Below are positions 29,360 to 37,919 of a stretch of 43,002 nucleotides of DNA, piece after piece. The DNA comes from Dehalococcoidia bacterium. GTDB taxonomy: Bacteria; Chloroflexota; Dehalococcoidia; Lucifugimonadales; UBA3495. How positions within the stretch are numbered: position 1 is the first letter of the stretch; every line of letters begins with the position of its first letter. The notes below the pieces were generated by a model. It saw only the letters and a program-made list of their open reading frames with translations. It ran no database searches and had not been told where the DNA came from. A program made the translations under genes and the position numbers. The stretch lies in NCBI GenBank assembly GCA_022451925.1, contig JAKUNL010000007.1, positions 5,405 through 48,406 of the forward strand. The letters run 5' to 3'.

Positions 29360-30529
29360 ATGGAGTTACCAAAGAGAATGAAATTCGGTTCTTTTCTAGG
29401 ACCCTTCCACAGGGTCGGTGAGAACCCGACCTTAGCGTTGGACCGCGACTTAGAATTGGTCGAATGGATGGACAACCTGGGTTATGATGAAGTCTGGGTC
29501 GGTGAACACCACTCAGCTGGGTGGGAGATCATCTCTTCACCAGAAGTATTCTTGGCAGCGGCGTCTCAGCGGACCCGCTACATCAAGTTGGGTACTGGGG
29601 TTGTAAGTCTGCCTTATCACCACCCCTTGATGGTTGCCAACCGAATGGTGCAACTGGACCACATGAGCCGTGGCCGCGCCCTATTCGGTGTGGGGCCAGG
29701 TGCCCTGCCTGGTGACGCCTACATGATGGGCATACCTCACGAGAAACAACGCGAGCGCATGGACGAGTCGCTAAGTATCATAATGCGGTTGTTCAACGAG
29801 ACCGAGCCAATCACGTACAAATCAGACTGGTTCGAGCTCAACGAAGGCATGCTACAGCTACGGCCATACCAGCAACCTCACATGCCCATCGCTGTGGCCT
29901 CTATCCAGACCCCTGCGGGTGTTGCACTTGCCGGAAAGCATGGAGCATCCGTGTTGACAATCACCGTACCCCGAGACCCATCGGCAGGACCGTCAGACCT
30001 AAAGGGTCTTTGGGCAATCGCCGAAGAATCTGCGGCTGAACACGGCCAAACCATGGATCGTAACGAATGGAGACTGGTGCTGCCAACTCATCTGGCTGAA
30101 ACGCGAAAAGAAGCACTGGACGATGTCCGTTTAGGTTCAGCCCAGTACCTCAGGGAGTACTCGGAAGGTACCAACGGCCGCAAAGCGGTGTTTGACGGCC
30201 CCATGGATAAGGTGGTCGATAGTATGAGAGATTCCGGCGCCTGGATTGTCGGTACACCCGACGACTGCATCGAAGCCATTAATAACTTGCAAGAACAGAG
30301 CGGCGGATTCGGTGGGTTCTTGGTCCAGACCGTGGATTGGACTTCCCGTGAAAAGATGCTGCACAGCTATGAACTACTGGCACGGTACGTCATGCCCCAG
30401 TTCCAAGGCTCGGTATCAGCACCCATCGCATCCAACAAATGGGCTGCCGAACGCCAAGAAACCTTGGTTGCCGGTCGTGTCCGAGCCCTAGACAGAGCCA
30501 AACAGGTCTACGCAGACCGTCAAAGCTAG
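29360..30529 (+). CDS. LLM class flavin-dependent oxidoreductase
   Basis: NLGYDEVWVGEHHSAGWEIISSPEVFLAAASQRTRYIKLGTGVVSLPYHHPLMVANRMVQLDHMSRGRALFGVGPG. Confidence 0.94.
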   Translation: MELPKRMKFGSFLGPFHRVGENPTLALDRDLELVEWMDNLGYDEVWVGEHHSAGWEIISSPEVFLAAASQRTRYIKLGTGVVSLPYHHPLMVANRMVQLDHMSRGRALFGVGPGALPGDAYMMGIPHEKQRERMDESLSIIMRLFNETEPITYKSDWFELNEGMLQLRPYQQPHMPIAVASIQTPAGVALAGKHGASVLTITVPRDPSAGPSDLKGLWAIAEESAAEHGQTMDRNEWRLVLPTHLAETRKEALDDVRLGSAQYLREYSEGTNGRKAVFDGPMDKVVDSMRDSGAWIVGTPDDCIEAINNLQEQSGGFGGFLVQTVDWTSREKMLHSYELLARYVMPQFQGSVSAPIASNKWAAERQETLVAGRVRALDRAKQVYADRQS

Positions 30530-30546
30530 GCCAACATATTAGGGAA

Positions 30547-30581
30547 AGAAGGCCCGATTAATTGGCCTTCTCTATTTTTTT
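30547..30581 (+). terminator. Intrinsic terminator or attenuator between LLM gene and CMD-like gene
   Basis: AGAAGGCC / GGCCTTCT stem (30547-30554, 30564-30571), 9-nt loop, then CTATTTTTTT. Confidence 0.75.
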
Positions 30582-30592
30582 GGAGGAACCAA

Positions 30593-31003
30593 ATGTCTGT
30601 CGACAAAGAAGCAGAACTAGACAGAGTCACAAATCTAAGGGGATTTCGGTATGGTCTACATGATTTTCTTGCAGAGGTTGACCCTGATTTTCTAAAAGCG
30701 GTGAACGACACGGTAGAGACCCAGTACATCAACACTCAAATTCTGGATCGAAAGACCAAAGAGATAGCTATCATAGTAGCTTGCATCTCTCAGGTGGATC
30801 TGGCTTCACATTTACAAATACATCTTCATGCAGCGGTTCAGGCAGGAGCCACCGGAGCTGAAATCCTATCCGTGATTAATTTGGTAGGGGACTGGATTGG
30901 CCACGTGGCCAGGATCAGAGCCTTGGAAGCCTGGAGAATCTACTTCCGGCCAGACCTGCCGACCATAGACAGGGTTATAGAGCTAAGAGACACGACCTCG
31001 TAG
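30593..31003 (+). CDS. Carboxymuconolactone decarboxylase/AhpD-like family protein
   Basis: DRKTKEIAIIVACISQVDLASHLQIHLHAAVQAGATGAEILSVINLVG; GGAGG site upstream of ATG. Confidence 0.82.
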   Translation: MSVDKEAELDRVTNLRGFRYGLHDFLAEVDPDFLKAVNDTVETQYINTQILDRKTKEIAIIVACISQVDLASHLQIHLHAAVQAGATGAEILSVINLVGDWIGHVARIRALEAWRIYFRPDLPTIDRVIELRDTTS

Positions 31004-31019
31004 TACCGGATTCCGAAAG

Positions 31020-32054
31020 CTAAATACCCAGTAATTCCTCCACGTTCGTGTGTAGGATAGCCTTTTTTTCGGCGTCGGTTAGGCTTTCCAAGCCCATGAT
31101 CCAAGACACCGGCCAATCGATTGCCATATCGAAAGGCCAGTCAGTGCCAAAGACCACTCGGTCGATACCCACGCAGTCAATGAGATAGCGCAGGGCTTGC
31201 TCACTGTGGGTCAGGCAGTCGTAGTAGAACCTGTTCAAATAAGTGCTGGGAGGCTTTTGGATATGCTCCCTTGCCTCCTGCCTGACCTCCCATCCCCGAT
31301 CCATGCGGCCTATGCCATAGCAGGTGTAACCACCTCCATGGCATAGGCAAATCTTGAGGTCTGGACAAGCGTCCATTACCCCGCCAAATACCAAAGAGGC
31401 AAAGGTCACTGCACGGTCTGCCGGATTACCAATGGTATTGGGCAGGTGATATCGGTTGATACGTTGGTTAACCACTGTATCACCACCTTGATGAACCAAG
31501 ATCACTGCATTTAGACTTTCCACAGCCTTCCAAAAAGGAAGGAACTTCTTCTCGTCAAAGGTCGCCCCGTTGACATTATCACCGATCATGGCACCTTTGA
31601 GTCCCAACTTCATACTTCGCTCCAATTCGGCGATAGACCCCTTAATATCTTGCATGGGTAGAGTTGCGAACCCGGCAAATCGGTCCGGCTTTGCTTTGAC
31701 CAAATCCGAGACGTAATCGTTACATTCTGCTGCCATATTTTTTACCGTAGCCGCATCGCCCTCGTAGTTGTAGAAGTAGGCGTTGGTGGACAACACCTGG
31801 ACATCCACACCTAATGAATTCATATCAGCCAAACGTTCTTCCGGAGTCCATGTTGTCTTGGGATTATTCCGGTGAATAGCCATCGCATCGACAGGCATCC
31901 CGTGCCAGGATTCCCCTTTTTTGCTGGCCTCAACGAATCCGGCAGGGGTGATGTGTGCGTGGATGTCAATCGTCCGCATCAGTACTCCTAAATCTTTAGT
32001 ATCAGTGAAGATATCTGTTCTTTTCCCACTCTGGGAAAGGTGAGGGTTTGCCAA
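31020..32054 (-). CDS. Amidohydrolase family protein (ACMSD-like TIM barrel)
   Basis: IDIHAHITP, LPMQDIKGSIAELERSMKLGLKGAMIGDNVNG, VFGTDWPFDMA. Start may be the internal Met of MRTIDIHAH near 31979. Confidence 0.9.
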   Translation of the reverse strand: MANPHLSQSGKRTDIFTDTKDLGVLMRTIDIHAHITPAGFVEASKKGESWHGMPVDAMAIHRNNPKTTWTPEERLADMNSLGVDVQVLSTNAYFYNYEGDAATVKNMAAECNDYVSDLVKAKPDRFAGFATLPMQDIKGSIAELERSMKLGLKGAMIGDNVNGATFDEKKFLPFWKAVESLNAVILVHQGGDTVVNQRINRYHLPNTIGNPADRAVTFASLVFGGVMDACPDLKICLCHGGGYTCYGIGRMDRGWEVRQEAREHIQKPPSTYLNRFYYDCLTHSEQALRYLIDCVGIDRVVFGTDWPFDMAIDWPVSWIMGLESLTDAEKKAILHTNVEELLGI

Positions 32055-32128
32055 AGTTTCAAGACCAATCCATGCAACAAAGAAAAGACGAGTCCATTCT
32101 AACCCTCCCCTTTACGAAGGCGAGAAGA

Positions 32129-33181
32129 TTACTTGTTGGCCTGTGTAGTTAAGGCCCCCACTACTCTTACGCGGTGGTTGTTGCTGTCGGCGATGAATAT
32201 ATTACCTTGGTCGTCTATGCCGCATCCGTGGGGACGGTCCATGGCAGCATCAGTGGCTGAGCCTCCGTCTCCATCGCCACCGAGTCGTCCCCCGGCGATC
32301 GTGGTCACGATCCCAGTAACTGTGTCGATTCGCCGAATTGCATGGTTCTCGGTGTCAACGACCACTACGTTGTCCTGAGCGTCGCAGCGTATCCCTTTAG
32401 GAGATCCCCAAGTGGCCGCTAAAGCCTGGCCACCATCACCTTCATAACCACGTTCTCCGTTACCGGCGACGGTGCTCATGACACCATTAATATCAATCTT
32501 CCGGACGCCGTTGCCCTCACGCTCGGCCACGTACATGTTGCCCTTACTGTCTAGACACACAGCTCTGGAACCCAAAAAACTTGCTTCGAGAGCTGGTTTG
32601 CCGTCGCCGCTGCGTTCTTTCTCACCGTTGCCTGCGACGGTGTTGACGATGCCTGTATCCAGATCCAGCCGTCGTATTCGCTGATCTTGAATATCGGCAA
32701 TCAACAAGCCTCTTTTACCATCTAGGAAACAATCATTTGGCTCCCGAAACATGGCCTGGTGACCAAGCCCACCATCACCGCTGTAACCGATCTCTCCAGT
32801 GCCCGCTACTGTGGTGATTGTTCCGGTAGAAGCATCAACCTTCCGCACCACGGCGTTCAAACGGTCTACTACGTAGACGTCGCGGTTAGTGTCAACCTGC
32901 AGTGAGTATGGTTCTTGCATCGTCGCCTGTATAGCTGGCCCGCCGTCGCCGCTGTAGCCTGGCTCGCCATTGCCAGCCACCGTGGTCACAACGCCAGTAA
33001 CTTTATCCACCCGCCGGACGATGTGGTTCTTAGCCTCGGTGTAGTAGAGGTTCCCGTCGGAATCAAAATCGCACATGAACGGCTCGTTGCAAAGGGCCTG
33101 ACAGGCCTTACCTCCATCTCCAGCGTAACCGCCTTCTCCGGTTCCGACATAGGTCCTAATCTTTCCAGGTTCGAATGCCAT
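32129..33181 (-). CDS. NHL/beta-propeller repeat protein
   Basis: About six repeats of the form TTVAGNGEPGYSGDGGPAxxAxxxxPxxxxxDxxGNxYVxDxxNxxVRKVD. Confidence 0.92.
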   Translation of the reverse strand: MAFEPGKIRTYVGTGEGGYAGDGGKACQALCNEPFMCDFDSDGNLYYTEAKNHIVRRVDKVTGVVTTVAGNGEPGYSGDGGPAIQATMQEPYSLQVDTNRDVYVVDRLNAVVRKVDASTGTITTVAGTGEIGYSGDGGLGHQAMFREPNDCFLDGKRGLLIADIQDQRIRRLDLDTGIVNTVAGNGEKERSGDGKPALEASFLGSRAVCLDSKGNMYVAEREGNGVRKIDINGVMSTVAGNGERGYEGDGGQALAATWGSPKGIRCDAQDNVVVVDTENHAIRRIDTVTGIVTTIAGGRLGGDGDGGSATDAAMDRPHGCGIDDQGNIFIADSNNHRVRVVGALTTQANK

Positions 33182-33279
33182 TTGGTTAATACTCCATGGT
33201 GTGGTTGGTCAGGGAGATTCCTCTCAATCAACTTTTATTAAAGGGAAAAGAATTCAAATCCGCATTACGTAAAATAGGA

Positions 33280-34152
33280 TTAGCGCGATTGAGTCTCCTC
33301 GTTGTACCAATCCAGAATCTCACTTCCAGTCATAAATACAACAGCGTCGTGCCGTTTGATGTACTCAAAGATCTTGTCGTAATATTTGATACGGTGGGCT
33401 GCTCCGGTAATGTACGGATGAGTGGAAACACACATTATGCGCGCGCTCTCTTCACCCTCTCGATACAGGGTGTCAAAGTGGTCCCTAGCCCGCTCAAACA
33501 GTTCAGGAGACCGATGATGCTGCACCATGTACACCGGGATGTCATTTAATTCCACCGTGTAAGGAACAGACACTAAATTGCCCGACTTCACTTTCATGGG
33601 ATAAGGTTGGTCGTCATTACACCAGTCGGCAACGTACTCAATCCCTTCTTCAGCCAAGATATCTGGAGTGTCAAAGGTTTCGGCCAAACCTGGCCCCATC
33701 CACCCCCGGGGGGCGGTACCGGTAAACTCTTTGATCGTATCGATGGTCTTCCGGATAGCGACCCTTTCGTCGGGTTCTTTGTTGATCACCCTCTGGATAT
33801 AACTGTGTGCCAGCATCTCCCAACCGGATTTCATGCTCTCGGTCACCAACAATGGATAACTGTTACAGACCGATGCATTGAGGCTCACCGTCGCTCGGAT
33901 TCCGTAATTATCCAACACTTGCTTCATCCGCCAAAACCCCACTCTTAATCCATAATCGAACCACCCAAAGTTGGGGATGTCCGGTATAACAGACACTCCT
34001 TGTGGAGTGGGAAGCACCGTACGGGCCATGGGTTCATTGATATCCCATTCCTCCACATTGATAACAGGCCACACTGCCACCCGGGCGCCACCAGGCAGCT
34101 TCAGGGGTTTACGGTCAAAAATGGAAGAAAATTCAGCTCTAGGATTAGACAT
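33280..34152 (-). CDS. Polysaccharide deacetylase family protein, resembling PuuE-type allantoinase relatives
   Basis: FGWFDYGLRVGFWRMKQVLDNYGIRATVSLNASVCNSYPLLV; GWMGPGLAETFDTPDILAEEGIEYVADWCNDDQPYPM. Confidence 0.85.
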   Translation of the reverse strand: MSNPRAEFSSIFDRKPLKLPGGARVAVWPVINVEEWDINEPMARTVLPTPQGVSVIPDIPNFGWFDYGLRVGFWRMKQVLDNYGIRATVSLNASVCNSYPLLVTESMKSGWEMLAHSYIQRVINKEPDERVAIRKTIDTIKEFTGTAPRGWMGPGLAETFDTPDILAEEGIEYVADWCNDDQPYPMKVKSGNLVSVPYTVELNDIPVYMVQHHRSPELFERARDHFDTLYREGEESARIMCVSTHPYITGAAHRIKYYDKIFEYIKRHDAVVFMTGSEILDWYNEETQSR

Positions 34153-34267
34153 CGTTGCTCCTACAAAATAACCAACAGGCTCGGAGTTTAGCCTGATAAT
34201 AAATAATATCCGAGGTATTTTATCCTTCAGGTGTATCTGAAAACTGATTGCTGACGGCTGAAAGCTA

Positions 34268-34687
34268 CTACAGGTTCATCGCTGTCAGACCAATCTTTGC
34301 CAGGTCCTCGTCCTCTTCAGCGGCAAGACCGCTCACACCTATGCCACCCATTATGGAGCCGGTGCCAGGGTGCAAAATTACTACTCCACCCTGGACGGCT
34401 GCCAGCATAGGATCACCCATCTCAGCGACAGTTCTACCCTGGCCGGCAAGGCGTTCGGCATAATCTTTGGAGTCCTGTCCCGAGAGGGCGCAAGTGTAAG
34501 CCTTTCGGATGGCCATTCGCTTGGGGACCTCACGGCAACGGTCCATACGCCCGTAGCTGATCATACTACCGGTATCATCAACAATGGCAACGGCCAACGG
34601 ACGATCCGGTTCTTTGTTGGCCTCTGCTAATATGGCGGTTATGGCATCCTGTGCCTGTTCCAAGCCCAGCATTGGTTTGTCATACAT
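34268..34687 (-). CDS. GlcG/HbpS family heme-binding-like protein
   Basis: LGLEQAQDAITAILAEANKEPDRPLAVAIVDDTGSMISYGRMD...GGVVILHPGTGSIMGGIGVSGLAAEEDEDLAK; GGGGGA site 7 nt before ATG at 34687 favours this start over 34747. Confidence 0.88.
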   Translation of the reverse strand: MYDKPMLGLEQAQDAITAILAEANKEPDRPLAVAIVDDTGSMISYGRMDRCREVPKRMAIRKAYTCALSGQDSKDYAERLAGQGRTVAEMGDPMLAAVQGGVVILHPGTGSIMGGIGVSGLAAEEDEDLAKIGLTAMNL

Positions 34688-34835
34688 GAGAAAATCCCCC
34701 TGCAGAATGGTATGCGCCATTCTAACCGTGGGGTAGATACGTGGCAAGGAACATGGAACCCCGCCAGCAATAGCTCAAGCGATAGTTATCGCCTGTCCAA
34801 CGATCAAAACCTCACCGGCTCATGTTAATCCCATA

Positions 34836-35741
34836 CTAGAGCAGGTCCCCAATTGTTAACCAATAAAAAACTATGTAAGTTCCGGCGATTAACATCAAGA
34901 ATGCACCCAAAGGCTGAATGTAGGGTAGAGATTTTTTCAATACGCCCAACATAGTAGTTTTGAAAAAGGCTATTCCCAAAGTTAGGGCCAGAATTACCAG
35001 CCCCATCCCCAAGGCGAAAAGCAGAAAGTCTAACAGGACAGAAGATGCTCCGACACCTGCGACACTGATTCCCACCACCGCCATAAATATTGGCAGCGTG
35101 CAGCTTAATGACGCTATACCGTAACTAATACCGAATATGAAATACCCTTTCATACTGACCTGGGCAGGATCACCTAGGTAACTGGCAGCCCTGGCGGGCG
35201 CTCCCGCATAAAGCTTGCCACCACCAACCATCCAGGCACCAACAAAGACCAATCCGATACCAATCAGTAGGCCAAGCCACTGCAAAACATCACTCACAAA
35301 GGTGGCTCCTAGGCCGATCAGGGCACCGGCAACACCGAACAGCACTACGAAACCGACAGTAACGGTCAGTCCGACAATTACTGCTCGACCAAAATTCCTT
35401 ACAGGGTTGATCTGCTGCGCCCCATTGGCCTCGTCACCCAGGTACATTCCCAGGTAGGCTGGTAACATGGCAAATCCGCAAGGATTCACAGCTGAGGCCA
35501 TCCCTGCTGCCAGTGCGAATAACGCAGATGCCCCTACCAGGCCACCCAACCAGGAACCCGAGTCACCGGATAACCGCTCAACGAACAGGTTTACTTCGTC
35601 TATTCCACTGTCATTTCCGATAATCAAGGCACCGATCAACGCCATTGCCAAGGCCGCCGATGCCACGACTATTATTATCACAATAGTACGGATCATATTG
35701 CGATCGTTTGAATTTATCTTTCTATCGATTGGTTGAACCAT
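34836..35741 (-). CDS. ccdA: Cytochrome c biogenesis protein CcdA/DsbD-like transmembrane protein
   Basis: Multiple TM segments, AAGMASAVNPCGFAMLPAYLGMYLG and GIASLSCTLPIFMAVVG with paired Cys. Confidence 0.9.
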   Translation of the reverse strand: MVQPIDRKINSNDRNMIRTIVIIIVVASAALAMALIGALIIGNDSGIDEVNLFVERLSGDSGSWLGGLVGASALFALAAGMASAVNPCGFAMLPAYLGMYLGDEANGAQQINPVRNFGRAVIVGLTVTVGFVVLFGVAGALIGLGATFVSDVLQWLGLLIGIGLVFVGAWMVGGGKLYAGAPARAASYLGDPAQVSMKGYFIFGISYGIASLSCTLPIFMAVVGISVAGVGASSVLLDFLLFALGMGLVILALTLGIAFFKTTMLGVLKKSLPYIQPLGAFLMLIAGTYIVFYWLTIGDLL

Positions 35742-35936
35742 CCCTCTATGAAACTCAACCCGTGCAAGAACGCTCCGGGAGTTTTGCTATCGAAAGCACA
35801 AACGGGTCAGGCACGTTACAGGTTGCGAGTTACAGACCTCATAGCAGCCAAGTTGGGTACCCGGAGATTCATCCTCATGACCGCAAGACGATCTTATCCA
35901 ACTGTATCAACCACCCCCCTAGACAAGAGTATCGCG

Positions 35937-36857
35937 TTAATTTCGACTATGAACCAACACCCCATCAGTAGAGATGCCCCTGAACGTCTGAGGATGGATA
36001 ACCTTAGCCAGTACCTCCAAAACATCCACCACTCGTGGACCATGGCGAGTTGGTAATCGCCCATCGAAAAGAACTACTTGATCCCTATCCACGGCTGGTA
36101 GATCGTCCCAACCGGGCAAGATGGTCAATTTCTCTGATGTTTCTTTAACTACCTGATCCGGTTCGAAGGCGCAGGGCATTACCATCAAAAATTCAGGCGC
36201 ATAATCAACGATCTCGGCCCAGCTGAGTTCCCGAGATAACCCGCCAGGGATCGCCAGTCCTTCTTTCCCCCCGGCCATTTCAACCATTTCTGGCACCCAT
36301 TGTCCAGTGTTCCGTAAAGGATCCAACCAGTCCAAACATAGTACCCGGGGTCGATAGCCGTATTGTGGGATCCCTTCTTTCACTCGGTAGATTCTGGTCT
36401 CCAGGGAATCCGCCAACCTATTCGACCGCGCAACCTCGCCGGCAGCAGCCCCGATCATCCGAATACTCTGGATGACATCGGTGAGGACTCTGGGCCGAAT
36501 AGTCAATATATTCGGCTTATAATCCAACGCCTGGGCGGCAGTCTCGAAGACGGAACCAGCGCCGATGGCACATACTTCGCACACTTCTTGAGTGATGATC
36601 AGGTCAGGTTTTATCTCTCTCAGGAGGTTTGCATCAATCCAGTAGAGCGGATTCCCGTTGGCCCGAGCCTGCTGCACTATGGCGTCAATTTCATCGCTGG
36701 GCAAGTGAGGATTGGACTGCACTCTCAGACTGATCACCGGCTTGTTGACAGCCTCTTCGGGGTAGTCACAAGCATAGGAAACTCCCACTAGCTGGTCTCC
36801 TAGCCCAATAGCATAAACAATCTCCGTGGCACTCGGTGACAATGAGCATATCCGCAT
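35937..36857 (-). CDS. ABC transporter substrate-binding protein (BtuF-like, cobalamin/siderophore type)
   Basis: RICSLSPSATEIVYAIGLGDQLVGVSYACDYPEEA, KPDLIITQEVCEVCA, AEIVDYAPEFLMVMPC. Confidence 0.88.
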   Translation of the reverse strand: MRICSLSPSATEIVYAIGLGDQLVGVSYACDYPEEAVNKPVISLRVQSNPHLPSDEIDAIVQQARANGNPLYWIDANLLREIKPDLIITQEVCEVCAIGAGSVFETAAQALDYKPNILTIRPRVLTDVIQSIRMIGAAAGEVARSNRLADSLETRIYRVKEGIPQYGYRPRVLCLDWLDPLRNTGQWVPEMVEMAGGKEGLAIPGGLSRELSWAEIVDYAPEFLMVMPCAFEPDQVVKETSEKLTILPGWDDLPAVDRDQVVLFDGRLPTRHGPRVVDVLEVLAKVIHPQTFRGISTDGVLVHSRN

Positions 36858-36977
36858 AATTCAAGTATAGAATGCTATTCTCTAGCGAATCAAATCCGAC
36901 CCGGTTTCGGGGCCACTCATGTTAAAATTACAGTTCCACTAATTTATCTAATTGTTTAAGAATGAATCGAGGGCCGA

Positions 36978-37874
36978 TTGACCGCAAAAAATCTTGATGG
37001 CAAGACATTAGCCGAAGAGATTCGACGTGAAGTCGCAACTGGAGTGGCGGAGATTCAAAAGAAACACGGTGTCACGCCCGGACTAGCCGCAGTTCTGGTG
37101 GGAGACGACCCTGCATCGGCCATCTACGTTCGCAACAAGCGCCGAGCATGCGACGAAGTGGGCATGATCAGTGACACATTTCTCTTAGCTGCAGACGCCA
37201 CCCATGAAGAGGTTCTAAACCTAGTTGCTCGATTAAACGATGACCCTCAATTCCACGGCATTCTTGTTCAGCTGCCATTACCACCACAGGTTGACGAGTT
37301 AGCTATCATAGAATCGCTGAATCCGAATAAAGACGTAGACGGCCTGCACCCATTCAATGTAGGCAAATTGGTTCAGGGTCGTGCGGATTTCATACCAGGC
37401 ACACCCTTTGGCATCCAGCAAATATTGATACGTAACGGCTATGACCCCGCAAGCTCAAATGTGGTGGTCTGCGGTCGCAGTGACATAGTGGGCAAACCAT
37501 TGGCCCTGCTGTTGATGCAGCGAGCCGATGGCGCTAACGCCACCGTCACCGTCTGCCATACCCGCACCAAGAACATGGCAGAAATCACAAGCCAGGCAGA
37601 CATACTAGTTGCCGCCATCGGCAGTCCTAACATCATCACTGCTGACATGGTCAAGGAGGGCGCCATTGTCATTGACGTCGGTATCAACCGTGTCGACGAT
37701 GCTTCCCGTAAACGCGGCTACCGCCTGGTAGGCGACGTTAATTACGAAGCAGTGTCCAAGAAAGCAGCAGCCATCACTCCCGTTCCCGGTGGCATCGGCC
37801 CTATGACCATTGCTATGCTGCTGGTCAACACTCTCACCGCCACACGCCTCAGCATCCACGGAAACGGAAGTTAA
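36978..37874 (+). CDS. folD: Bifunctional methylenetetrahydrofolate dehydrogenase/cyclohydrolase (TTG start)
   Basis: PGLAAVLVGDDPASAIYVRNKRRACDEVGM, GILVQLPLPPQV, NPNKDVDGLHPFNVGKL, VVCGRSDIVGKPLALLLMQ, TPVPGGIGPMTIAMLL. Confidence 0.96.
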   Translation: MTAKNLDGKTLAEEIRREVATGVAEIQKKHGVTPGLAAVLVGDDPASAIYVRNKRRACDEVGMISDTFLLAADATHEEVLNLVARLNDDPQFHGILVQLPLPPQVDELAIIESLNPNKDVDGLHPFNVGKLVQGRADFIPGTPFGIQQILIRNGYDPASSNVVVCGRSDIVGKPLALLLMQRADGANATVTVCHTRTKNMAEITSQADILVAAIGSPNIITADMVKEGAIVIDVGINRVDDASRKRGYRLVGDVNYEAVSKKAAAITPVPGGIGPMTIAMLLVNTLTATRLSIHGNGS

Positions 37875-37919
37875 CAGCAGACACCTGTCCGCTCACCTGA
37901 TTGTTGAAAGAACGTATCC

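Noticed and set aside
32129-33181. DNA-level repeats suggestive of a repeat array
   Set aside because: They are explained by the protein-level NHL repeats; no CRISPR-like spacing or identical repeat units.
34176-34195. CAGGCT/AGCCTG hairpin downstream of the HbpS-like gene
   Set aside because: Possible weak terminator on the minus strand but lacks a convincing T-tract.
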